Below the pieces are notes generated by a model. That model was not told the DNA's origin. It saw only the letters and a program-made list of their open reading frames with translations, and did no database searches. The position numbers were made by a program, and so were the translations under genes. 9,939 nucleotides of DNA from an uncultured Clostridia bacterium (GTDB lineage: Bacteria > Bacillota > Clostridia > Oscillospirales > Butyricicoccaceae): the NCBI GenBank assembly GCA_945486175.1, contig CALYTA010000018.1, positions 1-9,939 of the forward strand, given 5' to 3'. Of this stretch, positions 1 through 5,604 are shown one piece after another. Positions within the stretch are counted from its first letter, which is position 1; every line of letters starts with the position of its first letter.

Positions 1-2
1 GG

Positions 3-248
3 CCCATGACGCTTGAGCTAGCCCGTGCACAGATGAGTGAATATTAGGAATATGTCTACAGCCTGAAGGAAGAATATCCGGTTATTTCGGCAACCGGCTG
101 TATCGACAAGGACGGTATTTTCGTCCCGCTGGAAATGGCAGCACAGGACCTGCACGATTATAAAATTGTCCAGTATGAAAATGTCTTTGACAGCGAAGGC
201 AGCAATACCGGCTCAAGCCAATCCGCCGCAGGAAGCGCGGCAAGCTGA
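3..248 (+). CDS. 3' end of an unidentified protein-coding frame, interrupted by an in-frame TAG
   Basis: I do not recognise this protein. The frame beginning at base 3 reads as plausible protein for 14 codons, meets TAG at 45-47, then stays open for 66 codons to TGA at 246-248. The part after the TAG looks like real coding sequence: mixed hydrophobic and charged residues, a short stretch reading TGCIDKDGIFVPLE, and a Ser/Gly/Ala-rich tail typical of a flexible C-terminus. The other two plus frames hit stops at 7-9 and 14-16, so no alternative frame carries the upstream part. The first ATG after the TAG is at 135 and would leave only 37 codons with no clear ribosome binding site. A strong terminator begins 6 bases after the stop, which fits the end of a transcription unit. 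It may be the tail of an intact gene with a recoded or suppressed amber codon, a decaying gene, or a sequence error. Function is unknown. Confidence 0.5.
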
Positions 249-253
249 TACAC

Positions 254-291
254 AAAACGGAAGCAGAGATACAGGTCTGCTTCCGTTTTTT
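254..291 (+). terminator. Rho-independent terminator of the left-edge gene
   Basis: A perfect 14-bp stem pairs 254-267 with 276-289 around an 8-base loop, and the 3' arm runs into a T-tract (286-292). It follows the TGA at 246-248 by a few bases. Its stem core, AAACGGAAGCAG, recurs in the terminator at 978-1009. Confidence 0.9.
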
Positions 292-393
292 TCTGTGTTT
301 ACAGACATCCAGCCTGTCAGCAGGCTGATATACCGGTTGTTGTCACGGATCACTGCCCTTTTCCATACAATAAAGGGAAAGGAGACTCCTGCT

Positions 394-966
394 ATGCCAA
401 ACCAACAGCAATTCAGTAATGTATCCAAAAACTATCTGTCCTGCTTCTATGAAATATTGGATGAAATGATATTGAATATGATGGAAGCAGAGCTGACTGA
501 CAGCATTTCTCATAACTTTATTGTACAGATGATCCCGCATCACCGCGCAGCCATCGGGATGTCGCGCAATATCCTGCAATATACCACCGATGTGCCGCTG
601 CAGGCGATTGCCTCGAATATCATCACCGAACAAACCAAAAGCATCGCAAACATGCAGCGCATCCTCGACCAATGCAGCACGCTGAAAAATGACCAGCAGG
701 ATCTGCGCCTTTACCAGCGGCGGACAGATTTGATTATGCAGGCTATGTTTTCCGAAATGGAACAGGCAGCTTCAACCAACAACATCAACGCGGATTTTAT
801 ACGCGAAATGATCCCCCATCACCGCGGCGCGGTGCGCATGTCGCAACATGCACTGCATTTCCCGGTCTGTCCGGAACTGGTGCCGATTTTGCAGGCCATC
901 ATTGTTTCCCAGCTGGAAGGAATCCGGGAAATGGAGCTTCTGCTGCGGCAGATGGGAAACACCTGA
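394..966 (+). CDS. Tandem DUF305 protein, putative metal-binding, 190 aa
   Basis: The protein carries two copies of the DUF305 signature. Motif MIPHHRAAIGMS lies at residues 46-57 and MIPHHRGAVRMS at 139-150, 93 residues apart. Each is followed by the second conserved helix of the family (TEQTKSIANM near 78-87; SQLEGIREM near 172-180), so the repeat covers the whole unit. DUF305 proteins are four-helix, ferritin-like; some members (CopM type) bind copper or other metals through the His pair. Start ATG 394 is chosen because AAAGGAG at 378-384 sits 9 bases upstream and homology begins downstream; the frame is open from 166, but that part overlaps the preceding gene and terminator. No signal peptide or membrane segment is visible, so a cytoplasmic location is inferred, unlike many exported DUF305 proteins. 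Single-gene unit between two terminators. The family call is firm; a role in metal handling is inference. Confidence 0.85.
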   Translation: MPNQQQFSNVSKNYLSCFYEILDEMILNMMEAELTDSISHNFIVQMIPHHRAAIGMSRNILQYTTDVPLQAIASNIITEQTKSIANMQRILDQCSTLKNDQQDLRLYQRRTDLIMQAMFSEMEQAASTNNINADFIREMIPHHRGAVRMSQHALHFPVCPELVPILQAIIVSQLEGIREMELLLRQMGNT

Positions 967-977
967 CATACAACCCC

Positions 978-1013
978 AAACGGAAGCAGTTCTCCAACTG
1001 CTTCCGTTTTTTT
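978..1013 (+). terminator. Rho-independent terminator of the DUF305 gene
   Basis: A 14-bp perfect stem pairs 978-991 with 996-1009 around the 4-base loop CTCC, followed by a run of T (1007-1013). It begins 11 bases after the DUF305 stop and separates that gene from the next one, whose -35 box starts at 1015 immediately after the T-tract. Confidence 0.92.
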
Positions 1014-1014
1014 C

Positions 1015-1043
1015 TTGCTCCGGGACTGGAACGCTGGTATACT
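1015..1043 (+). promoter_or_regulatory. Promoter of the Gfo/Idh/MocA gene
   Basis: A -35 box TTGCTC (1015-1020) and a -10 box TATACT (1038-1043) are separated by 17 bases, and TGG directly before the -10 gives the extended TGn motif. The predicted start near 1050 leaves a leader of about 25 nt containing AAGGAGG at 1059-1065. The -35 abuts the upstream terminator, so the gene is an independent unit. Confidence 0.75.
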
Positions 1044-1074
1044 GGTTGTAACAACAGCAAGGAGGCTTCCCCAT

Positions 1075-2247
1075 ATGAAGAAACTGCGCATCGGCGTCGT
1101 CGGCCTCGGCGATATCAGCCATGTCTATCTGACCACGCTTCAAAAATACAGTGACATTGTCACGCTCTGTGCCTGTGCCTCGCGCACATTGGAAAAAGCA
1201 CAGCGCAAGGCAGCGGAATACGGCATTCCGCAGGCATATGCCTGTGCGGAGGATCTGATCCGTGAGGCGGATGTCGACCTCATCCTCAATCTGACCACGC
1301 CGGATATGCATTATCCGCTCAACAAGCTCGCACTCGAATGCGGCAAGCATGTCTATACGGAAAAACCGCTCGCCGGTTCCTTTGCCGAAGGCCAGGAGCT
1401 GATGCAGCTCGCCGCACAGAACAACCTGCGTGTCGGCTGTGCGCCGGACACCTTCCTCGGCGGCCGCTTACAGACCTGCCGCGATGTACTCGACGCGGGC
1501 ACCATCGGTGAAATCATCGGTGCTTCTGCCTTTGTCATCTATCACGGCGGTGAAACATTCCATCCGAACCCGGCGTTCTTCTATCACAAGGGTGCCGGTC
1601 CGCTGATGGATATCGGCCCGTATTATGTCACTGCCCTGCTCTCGCTGCTCGGCCCGGTCAGCACCTGCTGTGCCATGTCCAAGCGCACCTTTGACACGCG
1701 TCCGATCACCAGCCAGCCGCACTGCGGTGAAATGATTGACGTCGAGGTGGATACCTATACGACCGGTCTGATGCAGTTTGCTTCCGGTGTGATTGCCACC
1801 ACGATGTTCTCATTTGATGTATGGGATTCCAACCTGCCGCGCATGGAAATCTATGGCACCAAGGGCACACTGTGCATCCCGGATATTGACCCGCTGGACG
1901 GCCCCAACATCTTCGGCGGCGACATTCTCCTGCGCACACAGGAAAATTACCGCTGGTACCAGATGCCGCGCGCACAGACGGATCTGGACAAGGACTGGAT
2001 TCATATTCCCATCACCCGCCCGTTCCGTTCGACCAGCCACGCGGAAAACAGCCGCGGTGTCGGCCTGATCGACATGGTGCTCGCCATCGCGGAAAACCGC
2101 CCGGAGCGCGCCAGCGGTGCCATGGCATTGCATTCGCTCGAAGTCATGGAGCACATGCTCGACTCGGCGCAGAGCCGGCAGTTCCGCACCATGCAGACCA
2201 CATTCGACCGTCCTGCCCCGCTGCCGGAGGATTTCCCGGTACGATAA
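1075..2247 (+). CDS. Gfo/Idh/MocA family NAD(P)-dependent oxidoreductase, 390 aa
   Basis: The N-terminal Rossmann fold (about residues 1-120) opens with GVVGLGDIS at 7-15, a dinucleotide-binding turn. The family hallmark EKP lies at 96-98, with Lys97 the conserved catalytic/cofactor lysine. The C-terminal Gfo/Idh/MocA-type beta domain follows, with GAGPLMDIGPYY at 173-184: Asp179 is at the usual position, but Tyr183 stands where many dehydrogenases have His. Family members oxidise or reduce sugars, inositols and related polyols, and also include biliverdin reductase; the substrate here cannot be read from sequence. ATG 1075 is chosen because AAGGAGG (1059-1065) lies 9 bases upstream and the Rossmann strand begins at residue 4; an in-frame ATG at 1015 falls inside the promoter. 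Length is typical of the family. No sugar transporter or kinase adjoins it, so context does not help. Expected to be cytoplasmic. Confidence 0.9.
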   Translation: MKKLRIGVVGLGDISHVYLTTLQKYSDIVTLCACASRTLEKAQRKAAEYGIPQAYACAEDLIREADVDLILNLTTPDMHYPLNKLALECGKHVYTEKPLAGSFAEGQELMQLAAQNNLRVGCAPDTFLGGRLQTCRDVLDAGTIGEIIGASAFVIYHGGETFHPNPAFFYHKGAGPLMDIGPYYVTALLSLLGPVSTCCAMSKRTFDTRPITSQPHCGEMIDVEVDTYTTGLMQFASGVIATTMFSFDVWDSNLPRMEIYGTKGTLCIPDIDPLDGPNIFGGDILLRTQENYRWYQMPRAQTDLDKDWIHIPITRPFRSTSHAENSRGVGLIDMVLAIAENRPERASGAMALHSLEVMEHMLDSAQSRQFRTMQTTFDRPAPLPEDFPVR

Positions 2248-2249
2248 AA

Positions 2250-2281
2250 AAAGCGCAGCCTCAAAATTGAGGCTGCGCTTT
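2250..2281. terminator. Bidirectional terminator between convergent genes
   Basis: A 15-bp complementary stem (2250-2264 with 2267-2281; the innermost pair probably stays open to give a 4-base loop) lies between the stop of the oxidoreductase (2247) and that of the nucleoside phosphorylase (2309). The A-run at 2246-2252 gives a strong T7 tract for minus-strand transcripts; the plus-strand side has only a short T-run, so termination should be better for the minus-strand unit. Confidence 0.85.
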
Positions 2282-2308
2282 CACATTTATCTGTTATTAT
2301 GCGGATGC

Positions 2309-3064
2309 TTATCTGTTGTCCTCTCGGATGAGCGTGCGGATGGCTTCGACAGCGGCACAAATGCCGCGCTGTGCGGCACCCTCCGGCACGGCAGGCGCTT
2401 CGCTCTCATCATTCCACAGTACGTTGAGCACTGCGCCGCAGCGCACATGCAGGCAGGCACCTGCGACGAACAGCGCCGCAGATTCCATCTCACTGGCAAG
2501 CACGCCAGCCGCTGTCCATGCGTTCCACTTCTCCTGCAGCTGTGCTGCAATCGGCATGCACTGCGGGCGGATCTCGCCATAAAAGCTGTCCTTGGACTGG
2601 ATCACGCCGACATGCGTGCGGTAGCCCAGTGCCTCACAGGCATCCGCCAGCGCACGCACTACCGGATAACTCGCCGCCGCAGGATATTCCAGCGGAAGAT
2701 ATTCACGCGAGGTACCCTCCTGCCGCACAGAGGCAGTTGCCACGACCACATCACCCCCGCGCACAGACGAATCGACGCCGCCGCACGTGCCGACGCGGAT
2801 AAACGTATCCGCACCGCATTCCACCAGCTCCTCCAGTGCAATCGCAGCAGACGGGCCGCCGATTCCGGTGGAACAGACAGATACCATTTCCCCGTCCAGG
2901 AAGCCCGTCCAGACGTTAAATTCCCGATTAGAGGAAACTGCACGGGCATCGTCCAAAAACGCGGCTATGGCCGCACAGCGCCCGGGATCACCGGGCAGAA
3001 TCACATACCGTCCGATATCCTTTGCCGTACACTGCAAATGCATCTGTTTCCCATCGATCAGCAT
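2309..3064 (-). CDS. udp: Uridine phosphorylase-type nucleoside phosphorylase, 251 aa
   Basis: Uridine phosphorylase cleaves uridine (sometimes deoxyuridine or thymidine) with phosphate to base and ribose-1-phosphate in pyrimidine salvage. The protein follows the PNP/UDP phosphorylase family from end to end: phosphate-binding GDPGR at 25-29, SNREFN at 45-50, the signature STGIGGPSAAIALEEL at 66-80, RVGTCGG at 90-96, SKDSFYG at 157-163 and the ribose-binding EMES at 192-195. Length matches the roughly 250-residue hexameric enzymes. Start ATG 3064 is preferred over the upstream ATG at 3103 because AAGGA lies 8 bases before it and residues upstream of it have no family counterpart and overlap the preceding gene. 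It is the second gene of a minus-strand pair, 4 nt after the DUF951 stop, so translational coupling is likely. Exact nucleoside preference is not determined by sequence; a broader-specificity phosphorylase is possible. Confidence 0.9.
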   Translation of the reverse strand: MLIDGKQMHLQCTAKDIGRYVILPGDPGRCAAIAAFLDDARAVSSNREFNVWTGFLDGEMVSVCSTGIGGPSAAIALEELVECGADTFIRVGTCGGVDSSVRGGDVVVATASVRQEGTSREYLPLEYPAAASYPVVRALADACEALGYRTHVGVIQSKDSFYGEIRPQCMPIAAQLQEKWNAWTAAGVLASEMESAALFVAGACLHVRCGAVLNVLWNDESEAPAVPEGAAQRGICAAVEAIRTLIREDNR

Positions 3065-3068
3065 GGTA

Positions 3069-3269
3069 TCATTCCTTCCCTTCTGTGCCATCCGCATGCA
3101 CAATGCCGCGGATATTTTTTTCCGCCTTGCTGCGCGGAATCATAATCGTATGCCCGCAGCCGGTGCACCGCAGGCGGAAGTCCATGCCGACACGCAGAAC
3201 CTCCCATTCCCGGCTCCCGCACGGGTGCGCTTTTTTCATCGTCAGAATATCGCCCAGTCGAATGTCCAT
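3069..3269 (-). CDS. DUF951 family protein, 66 aa
   Basis: This short protein matches DUF951, a family of about 60-70 residues found widely in Firmicutes with no established function. Visible family features are the opening MDIRLGDILTMKK, the central HPCGSREWEVLRVGMDFRL, and CTGCGH at 35-40 followed by IMIPRSK. Cys17, Cys35 and Cys38 suggest a small zinc-ribbon-like metal site, which is inference. Start ATG 3269 has AAGGAGG (3276-3282, minus strand) 6 bases upstream. It is the first gene of a two-gene unit driven by the promoter at 3296-3324; its last codons contain the ribosome binding site of the phosphorylase gene downstream. A nucleic-acid-binding role would fit a small basic zinc-ribbon protein but nothing here proves it. 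Confidence 0.88.
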   Translation of the reverse strand: MDIRLGDILTMKKAHPCGSREWEVLRVGMDFRLRCTGCGHTIMIPRSKAEKNIRGIVHADGTEGKE

Positions 3270-3295
3270 TTTTTCCCTCCTTGCTTCTTGTCCTT

Positions 3296-3324
3296 AGTGT
3301 AGCATACCTGTCTGCGAAAGACAA
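3296..3324 (-). promoter_or_regulatory. Promoter of the DUF951-udp unit
   Basis: On the minus strand TTGTCT (3324-3319) is followed after 17 bases by TACACT (3301-3296), with TGC directly before the -10 (extended TGn). Transcription would begin near 3289, giving a leader of about 20 nt that contains the AAGGAGG site of the DUF951 gene. Confidence 0.7.
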
Positions 3325-3439
3325 GCGAGCAGCTCTCTGCATCAGACCCGGAAAAAACTGACGCGCATGTCTTGCCGGTTTCCCGCATATAGTCAAAGCA
3401 GAGCAAAAAGCCATGGACTTTTGAGAACGGAGGGAACCT

Positions 3440-4354
3440 ATGCATCCAAGCTATGCACCGGAAAATCTGGAAACAACCATCCCAAAACGGGAGGAAGTCT
3501 ATGCCGCCGCACAGGACGGCAGTATTTTGCAGTCTGTTGCCGTGCGCTGTGATGCGGGGCACAATCTGATTGTCCAGCTGGACGGCCTGACCGGTCTGAT
3601 GCCGCGTGAGGAATGTGCCCTCGGCATTGACACCGGACAGACACGGGAAATTGCCATTTTATCGCGCGTCGGCAAGCCGGTCTGCTTTCATGTCCAGCGC
3701 ATTGAAGGCAATACCGCCTATCTGTCCCGCCGTACTGCACAGCAGGAAGCCCTGCACGCACTTCTGACTGAACGCCGTCCGGGAGATATCCTTCCGGTGC
3801 GTGTGACGCATCTGGAGCCGTTTGGCGCGTTTGTGGACGTCGGCTGCGGCATCGTGTCCCTCATCGGAATAGAAAACCTGTCGGTCAGCCGCATTTTCCA
3901 TCCGTCTGACCGCGTCAGTGTCGGACAATTGCTGCGCGCTGTGATTTCCGGTATGGATGAAGAAACCGGGCGCATTTCCCTGACACACCGCGAGCTGCTG
4001 GGCACCTGGGAGCAGAATGCCGCACAGTTTGCCGCCGGAGAAACCGTCTGCGGCATTGTGCGCAGTGTGGAGGACTATGGTGTTTTCATTGAGCTGACAC
4101 CCAACCTGTCCGGTCTGGCGGAACAGCGTTTCCCTGTCTCTCCGGGAGAAACAGTATCCTGTTACATCAAATCCATCCTGCCGGAGCGCATGAAAATCAA
4201 ATTGAATCTCATTGACCGCATCGGGCATATTCCGACCGTCCCGCCTCCCCTGTCATATTATATTGACAGCGGACATCTCGCCTTCTGGCAGTATTCCCCG
4301 GAATGCTGCACGACACGCCTGATCCGCACACAGTTTGACCCTGTTGATGAATAA
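3440..4354 (+). CDS. Protein with three S1-type RNA-binding domains, 304 aa
   Basis: The protein contains three consecutive S1 (OB-fold) domains. The first, near residues 26-97, is divergent. The second, near 113-184, is canonical (GDILPVRVTHLEPFGAFVDV, then the closing GRISLTHREL). The third, near 199-258, reads GETVCGIVRSVEDYGVFIEL and ends KIKLNL. A C-terminal tail of about 45 residues is rich in aromatics and has adjacent Cys289-Cys290. S1 domains bind single-stranded RNA, and members act in translation initiation or RNA turnover. Annotation pipelines often call such short proteins 30S ribosomal protein S1, but a classical S1 has four to six domains, so a separate S1-like RNA-binding protein is the safer call. 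ATG 3440 has GGAGG (3429-3433) 6 bases upstream. It is a single-gene unit; I find no convincing promoter in 3325-3439. No membrane segment is seen; cytoplasmic. Confidence 0.8.
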   Translation: MHPSYAPENLETTIPKREEVYAAAQDGSILQSVAVRCDAGHNLIVQLDGLTGLMPREECALGIDTGQTREIAILSRVGKPVCFHVQRIEGNTAYLSRRTAQQEALHALLTERRPGDILPVRVTHLEPFGAFVDVGCGIVSLIGIENLSVSRIFHPSDRVSVGQLLRAVISGMDEETGRISLTHRELLGTWEQNAAQFAAGETVCGIVRSVEDYGVFIELTPNLSGLAEQRFPVSPGETVSCYIKSILPERMKIKLNLIDRIGHIPTVPPPLSYYIDSGHLAFWQYSPECCTTRLIRTQFDPVDE

Positions 4355-4371
4355 GCGTATAAAGACGCAAA

Positions 4372-4403
4372 AAATCCCCGTTTCCTTTCGGATTCGGGGA
4401 TTT
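4372..4403. terminator. Bidirectional terminator between S1-like gene and rpsI
   Basis: A 9-bp stem (4372-4380 with 4395-4403) carries an internal mismatch and a short upper stem (4383-4385 with 4390-4392). The plus strand follows with TTTCTGTTT. On the minus strand the A-run before the stem becomes a T-tract, so the hairpin can end both the S1-like transcript and the rplM-rpsI transcript. Confidence 0.8.
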
Positions 4404-4438
4404 CTGTTTGAATAAAGTGGATAATGCGCGTCGGCAAA

Positions 4439-4846
4439 TTATCTCTTGGAGAACTGCGGAGCGCGGCGTGCAGCCTTGAGGCCGTACTTCTTTCTTTCCT
4501 TCATTCTCGGGTCACGGGTCAGGAAACCAGCAGCCTTCAGAATCGGACGATACTCCTCAGCGTTTGCCTGGAGCAGTGCACGGGAAATGCCGTGACGGAT
4601 TGCACCAGCCTGGCCGGTGAAGCCGCCGCCGGTTACGGTGCAGACGATATCAAACTTATCGCCGGTCTTGGTAGCCTCCAGCGGCTGACGAACGATCAGC
4701 TTCAGGGTATCCAGACCGAAGTAGTTGTCGAGGGTACGGTTGTTGATGGTGATCTCACCGGTGCCGCCCGGGAAAAGACGAACTCTTGCAACAGAGGACT
4801 TTCTTCTGCCGGTGCCGTAGAAATATGCTTTCTTAGGGGTATACAT
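4439..4846 (-). CDS. rpsI: 30S ribosomal protein S9, 135 aa
   Basis: S9 is a small-subunit head protein whose C-terminal tail reaches the P-site tRNA. The sequence shows the family start [15 protein letters not shown] at residues 10-24, the central [19 protein letters not shown] block, [20 protein letters not shown] near the end, and the invariant terminal KR. Length is usual (about 130). ATG 4846 has AAGGAGG about 11 bases upstream on the minus strand. It follows rplM by 25 nt with no promoter or terminator between them, the conserved L13-S9 operon of bacteria, so both proteins are made from one transcript and share the rplM leader. Confidence 0.98.
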   Translation of the reverse strand: MYTPKKAYFYGTGRRKSSVARVRLFPGGTGEITINNRTLDNYFGLDTLKLIVRQPLEATKTGDKFDIVCTVTGGGFTGQAGAIRHGISRALLQANAEEYRPILKAAGFLTRDPRMKERKKYGLKAARRAPQFSKR

Positions 4847-4871
4847 GACTCAAATTTCCTCCTTGTAAGAA

Positions 4872-5303
4872 TTACTTGTCAGCCCAAACGATCGGCTGCT
4901 GTGCTGCGTTGTTGTGCTCGCTGCCTGCATAAACCTTCAGGCGGGTAGCAGCCTTACGGCCAATGGAATTCTTCGGGAGCATACCCTTGACAGCCAGCTC
5001 CACTGCCAGCTCCGGACGCTCAGCCATGAGGGTCTTGTACTGGGTTTCCTTCAGGCCGCCGATCCAGCCGGAATGTCTGCGGTAATACTTCTGCTCCAGC
5101 TTGTTGCCGGTCAGGACAGCCTTGGAAGCGTTGATGACGATTACGAAATCGCCGGTATCTACGTTAGGGGTGAACTCTACCTTATGCTTGCCGCGAAGGA
5201 GAGCTGCTACGGTTGCTGCGGTACGGCCGAGCGGCTTGTCTGCTGCGTCGACGATATACCACTTGCGGTCGATATTTTCAGCCTTAGCCATGAAAGTGGA
5301 CAT
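4872..5303 (-). CDS. rplM: 50S ribosomal protein L13, 143 aa
   Basis: L13 is an early-assembly protein of the large subunit that binds 23S rRNA. The sequence has the family pattern throughout: [20 protein letters not shown] near residues 14-33, [35 protein letters not shown], and the signature [15 protein letters not shown] followed by [16 protein letters not shown]. Length is typical at about 143. ATG 5303 has GGAGG (minus strand) 7 bases upstream and gives the short MSTFMAK start seen in Clostridia; an internal ATG four codons later has no better site. It is the first gene of the rplM-rpsI operon, driven by the promoter at 5401-5429 through a structured leader of about 90 nt that could mediate autoregulation by L13. 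Confidence 0.98.
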   Translation of the reverse strand: MSTFMAKAENIDRKWYIVDAADKPLGRTAATVAALLRGKHKVEFTPNVDTGDFVIVINASKAVLTGNKLEQKYYRRHSGWIGGLKETQYKTLMAERPELAVELAVKGMLPKNSIGRKAATRLKVYAGSEHNNAAQQPIVWADK

Positions 5304-5330
5304 GATCTAACCTCCGATTATAATTTTATC

Positions 5331-5391
5331 TGAATGTTTCATTCACGAAGTCATTTTCCCGTCTGTGCAACTTTTTCCTGCACTTTGCGGG
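5331..5391 (-). promoter_or_regulatory. Structured rplM 5' leader, candidate L13 autoregulatory element
   Basis: On the minus strand two hairpins lie between the promoter and the rplM ribosome binding site. The upstream one pairs CCCG (5391-5388) with CGGG (5361-5358) and GTGCA (5383-5379) with TGCAC (5369-5365), with a CAAA/AGA internal loop and a purine-rich 9-base loop. The downstream one pairs TGAATG with CATTCA (5345-5331) over an AAA loop. A ribosomal protein L13 leader is an established RNA family upstream of rplM-rpsI in low-GC Gram-positives. The position and architecture fit, but I could not compare it with the family model. Confidence 0.5.
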
Positions 5392-5400
5392 TGCTTTAAT

Positions 5401-5429
5401 GTTATACCATATCTTTTTTGCAAAGTCAA
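5401..5429 (-). promoter_or_regulatory. rplM-rpsI promoter
   Basis: On the minus strand TTGACT (5429-5424) and TATAAC (5406-5401) are spaced by 17 bases, with TGG before the -10 (extended TGn). A strongly A/T-rich block at 5433-5454 lies just upstream of the -35 and resembles an UP element, as expected for a highly expressed ribosomal protein operon. Transcription would start near 5394. Confidence 0.85.
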
Positions 5430-5533
5430 CACGTTTTTTGATGATTTTAATTTTCTCCGGTGCAAACTCTTGTTTTCTCCTTTATTCTCTTATATTCTCT
5501 CGAATACTCAAAACCCAAATTAAAATTTTTCTC

Positions 5534-5563
5534 TGTACAATATTCCTACCTGTGCGGTATAAT
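5534..5563 (+). promoter_or_regulatory. Probable promoter of the TtcA-like gene
   Basis: A consensus -10 TATAAT (5558-5563) lies 18 bases after TGTACA (5534-5539), a 4/6 match to the -35 consensus. A/T-rich sequence (about 5517-5531) precedes it. It is divergent from the rplM promoter in the AT-rich gap 5304-5604 and would give a leader of about 35 nt. Confidence 0.6.
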
Positions 5564-5604
5564 AAGCTGAATCTTAATTGACACGATTGATCTGGAGGCT
5601 CATC

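Noticed and set aside
340..371. TTGTCA and TACAAT as a DUF305 promoter
   Set aside because: The spacer is 20 bases, too long for a normal promoter, and the start would fall at the ribosome binding site. No better pair was found, so no promoter is claimed.
166..393. N-terminal extension of the DUF305 protein from ATG 166
   Set aside because: It overlaps the end of the preceding frame and the terminator hairpin, has no family similarity, and the ATG at 394 has a good ribosome binding site.
1015..1074. Longer start of the oxidoreductase at ATG 1015
   Set aside because: It would lie inside the promoter and upstream of the Rossmann fold; ATG 1075 has AAGGAGG at the right distance.
3065..3103. 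Longer start of the nucleoside phosphorylase at 3103 (minus)
   Set aside because: The extra 13 residues overlap the DUF951 gene and have no family counterpart; ATG 3064 has its own ribosome binding site.
2117..3145. A 342-residue plus-strand ORF opposite udp and DUF951
   Set aside because: It is antisense to two genes with clear family motifs, overlaps the end of the oxidoreductase and a terminator, and shows no domain of its own.
3413..3424. Three-codon mini-ORF (ATG GAC TTT TGA) just before the S1-like gene's ribosome binding site
   Set aside because: It has no ribosome binding site of its own and such short frames occur often by chance.
5578..5583. Perfect TTGACA -35 box upstream of the TtcA-like gene
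   Set aside because: A -10 at 16-18 bases would fall on the start codon region (CATCAT), which does not match; TATAAT at 5558-5563 is the better promoter element.
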